This document shows, piece by piece, positions 57,901-63,499 of a stretch of 64,000 nt of DNA. The stretch spans positions 53,639,676-53,703,675 of the forward strand of contig CM049316.1 of the NCBI GenBank assembly GCA_026874595.1, written 5' to 3'. The translations under genes and the position numbers were made by a program. Source of the stretch: Sipunculus nudus (Eukaryota; Annelida; Sipuncula; Golfingiida; Sipunculidae). A model generated the notes under the pieces. That model saw nothing but the letters and a program-made list of their open reading frames with translations. It was not told where the DNA came from and made no database searches. Within the stretch, counting starts at the first letter, position 1; the number at the start of each line of letters is the position of its first letter.

Positions 57901-60900
57901 TCTGTAGGTTGAGCATGACCAGCTGCCACCAGTTCATGTGATATATCTATGTCAAACTTGTGTGAGGTGTCGTACAGTCTGATGGTATACTGACCTGTAC
58001 ATAGTCCTCTGTAGGTCGAGCATGACCAGCTGCCACCAGTTCATGTGATATATCTAAATCAAACTTGTGTGAAGTGTCATACAGTCTGATGGTATACTGA
58101 CCTGTACATAGTCCTTTGTAGGTTGGGCATGACCAGCTGCCACCAGTTCATGTGATATATCTATGTCAAACTTGTGTGAAGTGTCGTACAGTCTGATGGT
58201 ATACTGACCTGTACATAGTCCTCTGTAGGTTGAGCATGACCAGCTGCCACCAGTTCATGTGATATATCTATGTCAAACTTGTGTGAGGTGTCGTACAGTC
58301 TGATGGTATAATGACCTGTATATAGTCCTCTGTAGGTCGAGCATGACCAGCTGCCACCAGTTCATGTGATATATCTATGTCAAACTTGTGTGAGGTGTCG
58401 TACAGTCTGATGGTATACTGACCTGTACATAGTCCTCTGTAGGTCGAGCATGACCAGCTGCCACCAGTTCATGTGATATATCTATGTCAAACTTGTGTGA
58501 GGTGTCATACAGTCTGATAGTATACTGACCTGTACATAGTCCTCTGTAGGTCGGGCATGACCAGCTGCCACCAGTTCATGTGATATATCTATGTCAAACT
58601 TGTGTGAGGTGTCATACAGTCTGATGGTATACTGACCTGTACATAGTCCTCTGTAGGTCCGGCATGACCAGCTGCCACCAGATCATGTGATATATCTATG
58701 TCAAACTTGTGTGAGGTGTCATACAGTCTGATGGTATACTGACCTGTACATAGTCCTTTGTAGGTCGAGCATGACCAGCTGCCACCAGTTCATGTGATAT
58801 ATCTATGTCAAACTTGTGTGAAGTGTCATACAGTCTGATGGTACACTGACCTGTACATAGTCCTCTGTAGGTCGAGCATGACCAGCTGCCACCAGTTCAT
58901 GTGATATATCTATGTCAAACTTGTGTGAGGTGTCATACAGTCTGATAGTATACTGACCTGTACATAGTCCTCTGTAGGTTGGGCGTGACCAGCTGCCACC
59001 AGTTCATGTGATATATCTATGTCAAACTTGTGTGAAGTGTCGTACAGTCTGATGGTATACTGACCTGTACATAGTCCTCTGTAGGTCGAGCATGACCAGC
59101 TGCCACCAGTTCATGTGATATATCTATGTCAAACTTGTGTGAGGTGTCATACAGTCTGATGGTACACTGACCTGTACATAGTCCTCTGTAGGTCGGGCAT
59201 GACCAGCTGCCACCAGTTCATGTGATATATCTATGTCAAACTTGTGTGAAGTGTCATACAGTCTGATGGTATACTGACCTGTACATAGTCCTCTGTAGGT
59301 CGAGCATGACCAGCTGCCACCAGTTCATGTGATTTATCTATGTCAAACTTGTGTGAGGTGTTGTACAGTCTGTGGGTATACTGACCTGTACATAGTCCTC
59401 TGTAGGTCGGGCATGACCAGCTGCCACCAGATCATTTGATATATCTATGCCAATTTGTGTGAGGTGTCGACAGTCTGATGGTATACTGACCTGTACATAG
59501 TCCTCTGTAGGTCGGGCATGACCAGCTGCCACCAGTTCATGTGATATATCTATGTCAAACTTGTGTGAGGTGTCGTACAGTCTGATGGTACACTGACCTG
59601 TACATAGTCCTCTGTAGGTCGGGCATGACCAGCTGCCACCAGTTCATGTGATATATCTAAATCAAACTTGTGTGAAGTGTCATACAGTCTGATGGTATAC
59701 TGACCTGTACATAGTCCTTTGTAGGTCGGGCATGATCAGCTGCCACCAGTTCATGTGATATATCTATGTCAAACTTGTGTGAGGTGTCGTACAGTCTGAT
59801 GGTATACTGACCTGTACATAGTCCTCTGTAGGTTGGGCGTGACCAGCTGCCACCAGTTCATGTGATATATCTAAATCAAACTTGTGTGAAGTGTCATACA
59901 GTCTGATGGTATACTGACCTGTACATAGTCCTCTGTAGGTCGGGCATGACCAGCTGCCACCAGTTCATGTGATATATCTAAATCAAACTTGTGTGAAGTG
60001 TCATACAGTCTGATGGTATACTGACCTGTACATAGTCCTTTGTAGGTCGGGCATGACCAGCTGCCACCAGTTCATGTGATATATCTATGTCAAACTTGTG
60101 TGAGGTGTCGTACAGTCTGATGGTATACTGACCTGTACATAGTCCTCTGTAGGTCGGGCATGACCAGCTGCCACAAGTTCATGTGATATATCTAAATCAA
60201 ACTTGTGTGAGGTGTCGTACAGTCTGATGGTATACTGACCTGTACATAGTCCTCTGTAGGTTGAGCATGACCAGCTGCCACCAGTTCATGTGATATATCT
60301 ATGTCAAACTTGTGTGAGGTGTCATACAGTCTGATGGTATACTGACCTGTACATAGTCCTCTGTAGGTCGGGCATGACCAGCTGCCACCAGTTCATGTGA
60401 TATATCTAAATCAAACTTGTGTGAAGTGTCATACAGTCTGATGGTATACTGACCTGTACATAGTCCTCTGTAGGTCGAGCATGACCAGCTGCCACCAGTT
60501 CATGTGATATATCTAAATCAAACTTGTGTGAAGTGTCATACAGTCTGATGGTATACTGACCTGTACATAGTCCTCTGTAGGTCGGGCATGACCAGCTGCC
60601 ACCAGTTCATGTGATATATCTATGTCAAACTTGTGTGAGGTGTCGACAGTCTGATGGTATACTGACCTGTACATAGTCCTCTGTAGGTTGGGCGTGACCA
60701 GCTGCCACCAGTTCATGTGATATATCTATGTCAAACTTGTGTGAGGTGTTGTACAGTCTGATGGTATACTGAGGTGACGCTCGGTCCTCAGAAGCTTCTT
60801 TACACATCACCTAAAATTAATATCAAACTCAAAAGTTTATATCAATATTCATAAGGGGTCATACCTGAGAAAGATTACTCCAGGGTGAGACTCGTGGACC

Positions 60901-63217
60901 AAGTTAGCTTTAGAGCCTGACCTTAAGAGGAAAATTCCTGTAAAAATAATGCTCTATAAAACCAGTTGGTTTGTCATTTCTCAAAGAGTTCTCAAGCAAT
61001 TTGTGTTGATTCAGATCTTTGCAAATCTTTATATCAGATCTGTATATTAGTTTGAACTTGTGCTGGTATCTGGCAGATTTCATTGATACTATTATGAGAG
61101 ATTGGTCTTAAATATGTTTTAATTAAGTTTGGGAGGTGTCTGATTCAATGACGGTGGTGGTATTTACTCTTCCAGTTAGATCAGCCACAATATTTTAATA
61201 TCATATTAATGAACTGAGTGAACGAGCTGTGAGATGATTAAAGTGAGGTGATGAGTATTACATGTAGCATCTTACCTGAGCCATGAGGAACCGTCTGAAG
61301 CCATCAGCACCCTGTGTAAGCTCCCACAGCTTATCTCCTGACTCTGGGGACCAGCTGTCACCTACAAGGTCACAAGATAATTAGATTTCAATGATAAAAC
61401 ACAGCAAAAATAATGTCACACAGTGTAACACATGTTCTATCAGTCCATGTATACTGATATACCATACACACACACTGGTTCCATCCAGGTGTTATATAAA
61501 TGAAGATTCAACTCAGCCATTCCAGCCATTCCTAATTACAGTTAAGATGCATCAAGCCAAATAACCCTACTGCGCACTAATTGTACCATGGCGTAGGCAC
61601 AGACCGGGCACGGCCTTTGATAGAGCGTGGTTGATGGATGTTACTGATGCAGTCCACTTAAGCTCATCAGGACAAATGAAATCTGGCTTATCAGTGGCAT
61701 CTATGTGTGCCTTTGTCCAGCAAGTTTTATGACCCCCATCAGCAACATTTGACACAGACAGACCCAGAGTTGTATCTCCATTTATATGAACTCCTTAGTA
61801 CCATGCGCCGTTAAAAATTACCCGTTCTTATGTTGGGAACTTGGGACAGGTCCCTGAAACTTCAGCCGGGTTCATCTGGGAAAGGTTTTCCATGAGCCTA
61901 GTTCATCTGCTAGATAAACTGGCATAGTTTCTGATAAATGGTGCTGCAACAGACCTTTCGGAAAATTTCCTAAATAATATCAGAGTCCTCAGGTTTCATG
62001 AGAAATATAGAAAATACCCTTTAGAACACATCTGGCAGCACTTCTGACACTATCAAGACCAAAAACAGGCATTTCCAAGGCGTGGCCACAGAGGAATTTT
62101 GTGTCAAGGATTTAGTGCCACTGCTAATTATAAAATATATGAGGTGTCCTGACAACTTGTTATTCTATTAATCAACTACGCCTTCTATACATCACTTACC
62201 TGCTGGCTCCACATTTGCCAATTTGCACTTAATTGCTTGAAATGGGAGTTCAAAGAACTGTACAGGCATGGGATGAATGCTGCGTACATCCACACGCTCA
62301 GTGTCCCCATAGTCCACAAAGAACACCTCACAGCTGCCATCAGCATTCACTGACAGTACCTGGCCTCTGTACCACCTGTACGAGGGAAACAATTATTGCA
62401 TCTGAATGCCCAGTGCTCAACCACAGTATAAAATATAAGTAACAACTCTACCCACCTAACAGCAAGTGACACCTGTGTCATGGTGCTCAGTCAGTTTGAT
62501 GTAAAACAAGAAAGATCATGAACGCCAAGTCACATATGGACCAGTAACACTCCTTATGCAGAGATTTCATTTCATTCACACTGCTTCATTTCATTCAAAT
62601 TCTGCTTTGGGGGGGGGGGGGGAGGGGAGAGTATTACAAAGATTACAACCAGGCACAGGGAAAAGATTCTTAGGCCGTTGGTTTTGACTAATGAGAGCAG
62701 TACATTCCTGGCTTGAATGCTTGGCAAGGTGCCAATAATACATTGCTAGCCTGATGGCATTCTACAGCCAAAGTTCTCCATACAAGCAGTGGCTGAATGA
62801 AATTGATAAGTAGGAATGGATTGAGCATACTGCTACGGGAGTGTATGGATTATAATGCCCAAAAGAAGATCACTATATACCTAATATCTTAAAGGTGAGA
62901 AAACAACTTCACAGCCTGCTCTTTGCTATTATGTTTTTATTTTCAAAAGGATTATGCTAACCTTTAAAATTTACTTGCTTTCTCATATGTCTTAAACAAA
63001 TATGACTATGTTTACCTTGTTTGAATCAAGGTGCTTGCATGGTAAAGGGCCCTAAGACACTATGTCTTTGCTGTCTTACACTTACTTCTGATCGAGTGGG
63101 AACTGTGCCAGCACCAGTGTTCCTGTATCTAAAGTGAGATCTTCAGGCTCCTCATCCTCATCCCTGTGTATCCGATGTCTGATGTGCATGTCAATGTCCA
63201 CCATCAGGGTCTCTAGC
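33775..63217 (-). CDS. Tudor - ARM-like - CS/p23 multidomain protein (20 exons, 5' end outside window)
   Basis: Exons in transcript order: 63217-63086, 62375-62200, 61361-61276, 60810-60667, 54135-54043, 53410-53349, 53077-52955, 52674-52614, 49263-49199, 46977-46902, 46409-46357, 45555-45430, 44415-44343, 43533-43439, 41915-41757, 37609-37508, 37303-37178, 35666-35507, 34481-34382, 33923-33775. Every junction is GT-AG and phase is continuous, giving ~719 residues. Extended Tudor domain at residues ~30-175 (KWYRGQV, VFFVDYGDTE, LPFQAIKC, then LYNTS and DIDISHELVAAGHA). Leu-rich armadillo/HEAT-like helices at ~180-455 (AIRDVGGVQAVCQAV, NEGAIQALVGRL). CS domain at ~545-645 (PNVLWAQNVWKLRLSV to RWPRL). 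Ser/Asp/Glu-rich tail like that of p23. Tudor domains bind methylarginine/lysine partners and CS domains often contact Hsp90; a germline granule or piRNA role is inference. No helicase motifs are visible, so it is not simply TDRD12. Confidence 0.85.
33924..34381 (-). other. Intron of Tudor gene
   Basis: AT-rich intron with no recognised element. Confidence 0.5.
34382..34481 (-). CDS. Tudor/CS gene exon: end of CS domain and acidic tail
   Basis: The acceptor ctgctttcag precedes 34481 and the donor gtaagc follows 34382. Phase 0 to 1. It encodes PHFVQVDCENYIDSSSDDSD, aligned by eye with the 'LNWLSVDFNNW ... DDSDED' region that follows WPRL in p23. Confidence 0.85.
34482..35506 (-). other. Intron of Tudor gene with short repeats and a SINE
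   Basis: At about 34490-34640 a phrase of the type 'tgattactggcacactcaaa' followed by 'atatgatcatcatg' recurs four times. The SINE at 35107-35450 is annotated separately. The remainder is AT-rich. Confidence 0.5.
35107..35450 (-). mobile_element. tRNA-derived SINE with poly(A) tail (minus orientation)
   Basis: On the minus strand it opens with a tRNA-like head: TGGCGTAATGGATAG resembles a pol III A box and GGTTCGCGTCC a B box. A ~200-bp body follows, then an A-rich tail (the T run at 35107-35129 on the plus strand). It transcribes in the same direction as the host gene. A diverged sister copy lies at 6826-7114. The intact promoter boxes suggest a fairly recent insertion. Confidence 0.82.
35507..35666 (-). 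CDS. Tudor/CS gene exon: core of CS/p23 domain
   Basis: The acceptor cttttgtag precedes 35666 and the donor gtcagt follows 35507. Phase 2 to 0. It encodes EYTFQLQLYELVDPEKS, VRANEVLVALQKEE and RWPRLVKQKVK: the beta-strand pattern and WPRL signature of p23-like CS domains. An alternative donor six bases earlier (gtcaag) would drop the last two residues; the chosen one aligns better with p23. Confidence 0.87.
35667..37177 (-). other. Intron of Tudor gene
   Basis: Contains a degenerate repeat head at ~35774-35810 (gaccaatgggtcatgacact) and, at 36590-36800, a fragment homologous in reverse complement to 50590-50700 (shared 'ccagtcatgtgccgg' and 'gacatccagtg'). Otherwise AT-rich. Confidence 0.5.
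37178..37303 (-). CDS. Tudor/CS gene exon: start of CS domain
   Basis: The acceptor attaaacag precedes 37303 and the donor gtgaga follows 37178. Phase 2 to 2. It encodes TPNVLWAQNVWKLRLSVNI, the 'P.V.W.Q....L.V.I' start typical of CS domains, then a short helix-like segment. Confidence 0.86.
37508..37609 (-). CDS. Tudor/CS gene exon: charged linker
   Basis: The acceptor ttgctgcag precedes 37609 and the donor gtgagt follows 37508. Phase 2 to 2. A Lys/Glu/Pro-rich linker (DVKEEKVKPPKEK) and FKDMPALEKEIQ between the helical region and the CS domain. Confidence 0.82.
38512..39135 (+). mobile_element. GGTGGCGCCACC-family element
   Basis: Starts 'ctagaatactggtagtcgac', where GTAGTCG ACAAG CGACTAC forms a perfect 7-bp hairpin. 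It shares its start and ~150-bp units with the nested element at 29326-30475, including an exact GGTGGCGCCACC at 38941. The right end is not clear. Confidence 0.6.
39400..41240 (+). pseudogene. Degenerate non-LTR retrotransposon (RT and C-terminal fragments), split by a DNA transposon
   Basis: At 39429-39660 one frame reads INYHFYADDTQLYVAF with the reverse transcriptase YADD motif at 39453-39464, then QKWMSQHQLKMNDEKTEA. At 40976-41240 a second fragment reads MYKAINNLAPLYLQELI, RSLRSAAKNLLGVP and FSVVGPKLWNDLP, the usual C-terminal region of CR1/L2/Jockey-type ORF2. A one-base frameshift near 41193 breaks the end, and another lies before 39430. The 39669-40970 element sits between the two pieces. 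Inactive. Antisense to the host gene. Clade is inferred by eye. Confidence 0.78.
39669..40970 (-). mobile_element. pogo/Tigger-like DNA transposon, internally degraded, inserted in the LINE
   Basis: Inverted ends: CAGTGAAACCTGTCTAAAGC on the left and its near-complement 'tagaccagttttcactg' on the right, flanked by TA at 39667-39668 and 40971-40972. TA targets and this end sequence fit the pogo/Tigger group. On the minus strand a fragment around 39960-40050 reads ELTLIEKVELIGLSESAKMS and VRALAEEF, like the first helices of a CENP-B/pogo DNA-binding domain. No DDE catalytic region is seen, so it is a deletion derivative. Confidence 0.72.
41757..41915 (-). CDS. Tudor/CS gene exon
   Basis: The acceptor acttgacag precedes 41915 and the consensus donor gtaagt follows 41757. 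Phase 2 to 2. It encodes ENMSTQLKTKCETLHSLMV followed by a Pro-rich linker with KPPVTVKSPARAHQPS and ADRLFGKK. It links the helical region to the charged linker. Confidence 0.84.
42046..42275 (-). mobile_element. Probable tRNA-derived SINE, second family
   Basis: On the minus strand it begins near 'gtggctcagggatagagg', resembling a tRNA A-box region, followed by 'ctgggaggtcgtgagtt', resembling the anticodon-arm to B-box region of a tRNA pseudogene. It is unlike the SINE at 35107. The B box is degraded and no clear A-rich tail is seen. Confidence 0.5.
42300..42925 (+). pseudogene. LINE reverse-transcriptase remnant
   Basis: At 42583-42713 one frame reads FEKTFNRVHREPLWDIVKSY, then KAMYGNYRCAV, the conserved RT block usually written 'DFEKAFD.V.R..LW..L..YG'. 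Past a stop, at ~42745-42870, other frames read CAMSGFRFLLVTDWVL and GIRWKLITTLED, corresponding to the next RT block (normally G-C-V-M-S). Stops and frame changes show it is dead. It resembles a different LINE group from that at 39400. Confidence 0.68.
43439..43533 (-). CDS. Tudor/CS gene exon: ARM-like helices
   Basis: The acceptor tcttttccag precedes 43533 and the donor gtaagt follows 43439. Phase 0 to 2. It encodes ELHLCVRILINLLQTEDNK, a Leu/Ile-rich helix of armadillo/HEAT character, then PKNTPKELEE. Confidence 0.85.
43685..44273 (+). repeat. CTAA-ended repeat, sister of the 8.6-11.7 kb copy
   Basis: Shares 'gtaccatggtaaa', 'acattatgtcccagtctgtaact' type blocks and 'gatatcaggc' with 8650-9170 and 11266-11560. 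It ends with 'gacttacagtcagccgag' and CTAA at 44270-44273. The left border is approximate. Confidence 0.55.
44343..44415 (-). CDS. Tudor/CS gene exon: ARM-like helix
   Basis: The acceptor attttgcag precedes 44415 and the donor gtaaaa follows 44343. Phase 2 to 0. It encodes RFQRNFLLKLLCQKLVSYKE, an amphipathic helical segment. Confidence 0.84.
44555..45310 (+). mobile_element. Palindrome-headed repeat element, diverged short copy
   Basis: The head 'acaagtgaccaagggtcatg' is followed by 'actcagctga'; the tail 'ttagctcggatgact' is followed by 'ggttagctaagctaa'. Both match the elements at 23-32 kb with mutations (the head palindrome is broken). The core holds about one unit. It sits in the intron between exons 44343-44415 and 45430-45555. 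Confidence 0.6.
45430..45555 (-). CDS. Tudor/CS gene exon: Leu-rich helical repeat
   Basis: The acceptor ttgtgttacag precedes 45555 and the donor gtgaga follows 45430. Phase 2 to 2. It encodes DCLSLMHDLLKSDDTTQQ and a strongly Leu/Gln-rich helix, typical of armadillo/HEAT helical hairpins. Confidence 0.86.
45556..46356 (-). other. Intron of Tudor gene with a solo repeat head
   Basis: A degenerate palindrome head 'acaaatgacccataggtcat' followed by 'gctcagctg' lies near 45653. No family core or tail follows. Otherwise AT-rich. Confidence 0.45.
46357..46409 (-). CDS. Tudor/CS gene exon: ARM-like helix
   Basis: The acceptor ctgttaacag precedes 46409 and the donor gtaaga follows 46357. 53 bp, phase 0 to 2. 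It encodes IQQTCAQVLQTLFKDHR. Confidence 0.82.
46902..46977 (-). CDS. Tudor/CS gene exon: ARM-like helix
   Basis: The acceptor aatgtttcag precedes 46977 and the donor gtactt follows 46902. Phase 2 to 0. It encodes NLYHVDAIKTLLKVMAETKV, a typical armadillo helix ('..AI..LL..'). Confidence 0.84.
47133..48750 (+). mobile_element. Tandem-unit element with GGTGGCGCCACC boxes and terminal hairpin
   Basis: About four units of 322-338 bp with GGTGGCGCCACC at 47414, 47751, 48074 and a mutated one at 48401. Each unit has 'tctgtccattagtttttgac', 'ggtattaaacggcac' and 'tcaaggtcaaggccact' blocks. Near the left end is 'ccatagtattcccagac' and near the right 'ccatagtatctccagac', in the same orientation; the right end also has a perfect hairpin (CCAGAC TAT GTCTGG, 48725-48739) after a 'ggcggcggctgcggcgg' tract. 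No coding sequence. Confidence 0.62.
48765..49185 (+). repeat. 64-bp minisatellite, about 6.5 copies
   Basis: The unit includes 'tgttttgtggtgtatttaat' and 'tgctgtctgtctgaatacta'; anchors at 48791, 48855, 48919, 48983, 49047 and 49111 are exactly 64 bp apart, the last at 49174. It stops ~14 bp from the donor of the exon 49199-49263. Confidence 0.9.
49199..49263 (-). CDS. Tudor/CS gene exon: ARM-like helix
   Basis: The acceptor ttattgacag precedes 49263 and the donor gtattt follows 49199. Phase 0 to 2. It encodes DEKLQEYLVYTIQKLTTNP. Confidence 0.83.
49780..51027. mobile_element. Non-autonomous inverted-repeat element (ATACTGTGGTTG ends)
   Basis: The left end ATACTGTGGTTGCCTTTATA faces the right end '...aagacaaccacagtat'. 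Subterminal blocks (cgaattttcg / gaaaattcgcg types) are also inverted. ~1.25 kb, no transposase. I could not see a clear target duplication. An internal fragment has a relative at 36590-36800, and a left-end fragment at 18452. Confidence 0.58.
51130..51775 (+). repeat. Dispersed repeat with 'atgtcaaggtcac' units
   Basis: Two diverged ~270-bp units share 'gaccttgaa..tatgtcaagg', 'tcac.catttt', 'ctgtcctga' and 'aaatgaagc'. It ends with 'ccgacggatggacag', 'gatgacaatagcc' and a small palindrome 'gcctatataggc'. Its end style (ACGGACGGA tract and a terminal palindrome) resembles the other families here. Confidence 0.5.
51841..51870 (-). CDS. Candidate 30-bp micro-exon of Tudor gene
   Basis: On the minus strand 'cttgtag' precedes 51870 and gtaaaa follows 51841. 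Ten codons, phase 0 to 0 (HTVTAKGSRK), so it fits between exons 52674-52614 and 49263-49199 without disturbing phase. The pyrimidine tract is poor and the transcript reads equally well without it. Confidence 0.3.
51871..52613 (-). other. Intron of Tudor gene
   Basis: AT-rich sequence. 'aagtacatgtacatagcaagtac' type sequence at 52204-52260 has a near relative around 63430-63490 (shared 'ttttgaacctgagtaca'), so a small dispersed fragment is present. Nothing else recognised. Confidence 0.45.
52614..52674 (-). CDS. Tudor/CS gene exon: ARM-like helix
   Basis: The acceptor tatttctgcag precedes 52674 and the donor gtaacc follows 52614. Phase 2 to 0. It encodes NSDMVCNEGAIQALVGRLYM, an armadillo-type 'EGAI..LV..L' motif. 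Confidence 0.86.
52955..53077 (-). CDS. Tudor/CS gene exon: armadillo-like repeat
   Basis: The acceptor gtttagtttcag precedes 53077 and the consensus donor gtaagt follows 52955. Phase 2 to 2. It encodes DAIRDVGGVQAVCQAVKLT and VLEALAYCIIYLTLNNS: the 'I...GG...V...' then 'VLE.A...I..L..N' pattern of one armadillo repeat. Confidence 0.88.
53349..53410 (-). CDS. Tudor/CS gene exon
   Basis: The acceptor tttgaacag precedes 53410 and the donor gtaagt follows 53349. 62 bp, phase 0 to 2. It encodes DPEEQQTLAESIQNIIAKHA, a helix leading into the armadillo-like repeat of the next exon. Confidence 0.85.
53411..54042 (-). other. Intron of Tudor gene
   Basis: AT-rich intron with no recognised repeat or exon. 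Confidence 0.5.
54043..54135 (-). CDS. Tudor/CS gene exon after the minisatellite intron
   Basis: The acceptor ctgcttcag precedes 54135 and the consensus donor gtgagt follows 54043. 31 codons, phase 0 to 0, joining directly to the exon at 60667. It encodes NLIPVDMEAVCRGAQEYVQI and then PSLCATLVRST, the link between Tudor domain and helical region. Confidence 0.84.
54280..55585 (+). mobile_element. Palindrome-headed repeat element, diverged copy
   Basis: The head 'acaagtggcccatgggccat' contains the compensated palindrome TGGCCCATGGGCCA, followed by 'gctcagct'. About seven shorter units (~120-190 bp) with 'aggtcaccatgacctaattt' and 'ttgcc.aggacctccctgg' blocks. The tail 'tagcacagatgactcacagt' is followed by 'cggccgag' and CTAA (55582-55585). 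A shorter-unit subfamily of the 23-32 kb elements. Confidence 0.62.
56030..60666 (-). repeat. 107-bp tandem array derived from a Tudor exon (about 43 copies)
   Basis: Period 107 bp (for example unit starts at 57781, 57888, 57995). On the minus strand each unit begins CAGTATACCATCAGACTG and ends CTATGTACAGGT: exactly the last 105 bp (35 codons) of the adjacent exon (60667-60771) plus the GT of its donor. Most units therefore still read TIRLYDTSHKFDIDISHELV and AGHARPTEDYVQ with a good CAG|GTCAGT donor, but no acceptor comes with the unit. Since 107 is not a multiple of three, reading through shifts frame and meets a stop. One ~30-bp partial duplication lies near 57740-57775. The outermost copy (56037-56144) is diverged with a stop. 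Copies are highly similar, suggesting recent expansion or homogenisation. Confidence 0.93.
60667..60810 (-). CDS. Tudor gene exon: C-terminal half of extended Tudor domain; seed of the array
   Basis: The acceptor aattttag precedes 60810 and the donor gtcagt follows 60667. 48 codons, phase 0 to 0: VMCKEASEDRASPQ, unique to this exon, then a 34-residue part shared with the array (TIRLYNTSHKFDIDISHELV, AGHAQPTEDYVQ). The LYxTS..FDIDI.xELV..GHA pattern is the end of an extended Tudor domain. This copy has Asn where array copies have Asp in LY(D/N)TS. Confidence 0.88.
60811..61275 (-). other. Intron of Tudor gene
   Basis: AT-rich intron with no recognised element. Confidence 0.5.
61276..61361 (-). 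CDS. Tudor gene exon: middle of extended Tudor domain
   Basis: The acceptor accttgtag precedes 61361 and the donor gtaaga follows 61276. Phase 1 to 0. It encodes DSWSPESGDKLWELTQGADG and FRRFLMAQ, the helical/SN-like part linking the Tudor barrel to its last strands. Confidence 0.87.
61362..62199 (-). other. Intron of Tudor gene
   Basis: No repeat or exon recognised. The 61570-61760 part is less AT-rich than its surroundings and may be an old element fragment. Confidence 0.45.
62200..62375 (-). CDS. Tudor gene exon: Tudor barrel core
   Basis: The acceptor ccctcgtacag precedes 62375 and the consensus donor gtaagt follows 62200. Phase 2 to 1. It encodes WYRGQVLSVNADGSCEVFFV, DYGDTERVDVRSIHP and LPFQAIKCKLANVEP. 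The W-Y-R-G, F-V-D-Y-G and P-F-Q-A-I-K-C signatures are those of germline-type Tudor domains; the aromatic W/Y and F-V-D-Y residues would line the methylarginine pocket. Confidence 0.95.
62376..63085 (-). other. Intron of Tudor gene with solo repeat head and G tract
   Basis: A degenerate repeat head 'gcaagtgacacctgtgtcat' followed by 'ggtgctcag' lies near 62462, and a long G run at about 62610-62625. No core or tail of the element follows. Confidence 0.45.
63086..63217 (-). CDS. Tudor gene exon (most 5' visible)
   Basis: The acceptor cacttgacag precedes 63217 and the consensus donor gtaagt follows 63086. Phase 2 to 2. It encodes an acidic segment with HRDEDEEPEDLTL, then GTLVLAQFPLDQK, the first strand of the Tudor barrel. 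Upstream exons must lie beyond the window, as this begins mid-codon. Confidence 0.87.
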
Positions 63218-63499
63218 CTGTCAAGTGATAAAATGTACACCTAAACAAGCCTCCATGACCCGGCACATAAATCAGCGACCATCAAAGTCAGAGATTTAGA
63301 CATGGAAAGACAAGGCCTGCAGGCCTAATGCAATCCTGTGCAATGGGATATACTTCAGGAATAATGCTTCTATGATAACATGTTTGACCATTATTTAAAA
63401 AAATACTTGATATCTTTTTAAATACATGCGAAATGTACATGTACAAGGCAAATACTATATATTTTGAACCTGAGTACATGCACCAATTACTTAAATGTT

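Larger units (their letters stand above)
54136..60666 (-). other. 6.5-kb Tudor intron dominated by an exon-derived tandem array
   Basis: From its 5' end (60666) the intron is a tandem array to ~56030, then ~440 bp of AT-rich sequence with a G run at 55734-55743, then a palindrome-headed element (54280-55585). No additional exon is needed: exons 60667-60810 and 54043-54135 join in phase 0. Confidence 0.7.

Noticed and set aside
56030-60666. The regular 107-bp array looked at first like a CRISPR-like array or a long repetitive protein gene
   Set aside because: There are no unique spacers, the period is not a multiple of three, and any frame meets a stop within about one and a half units. The unit is derived from the neighbouring exon.
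33775-63217. Calling the minus-strand gene TDRD12
   Set aside because: TDRD12 combines Tudor and CS domains, but its helicase region is not seen here, and the Tudor-to-CS distance (~370 residues of armadillo-like sequence and linker) does not fit. No symbol assigned.
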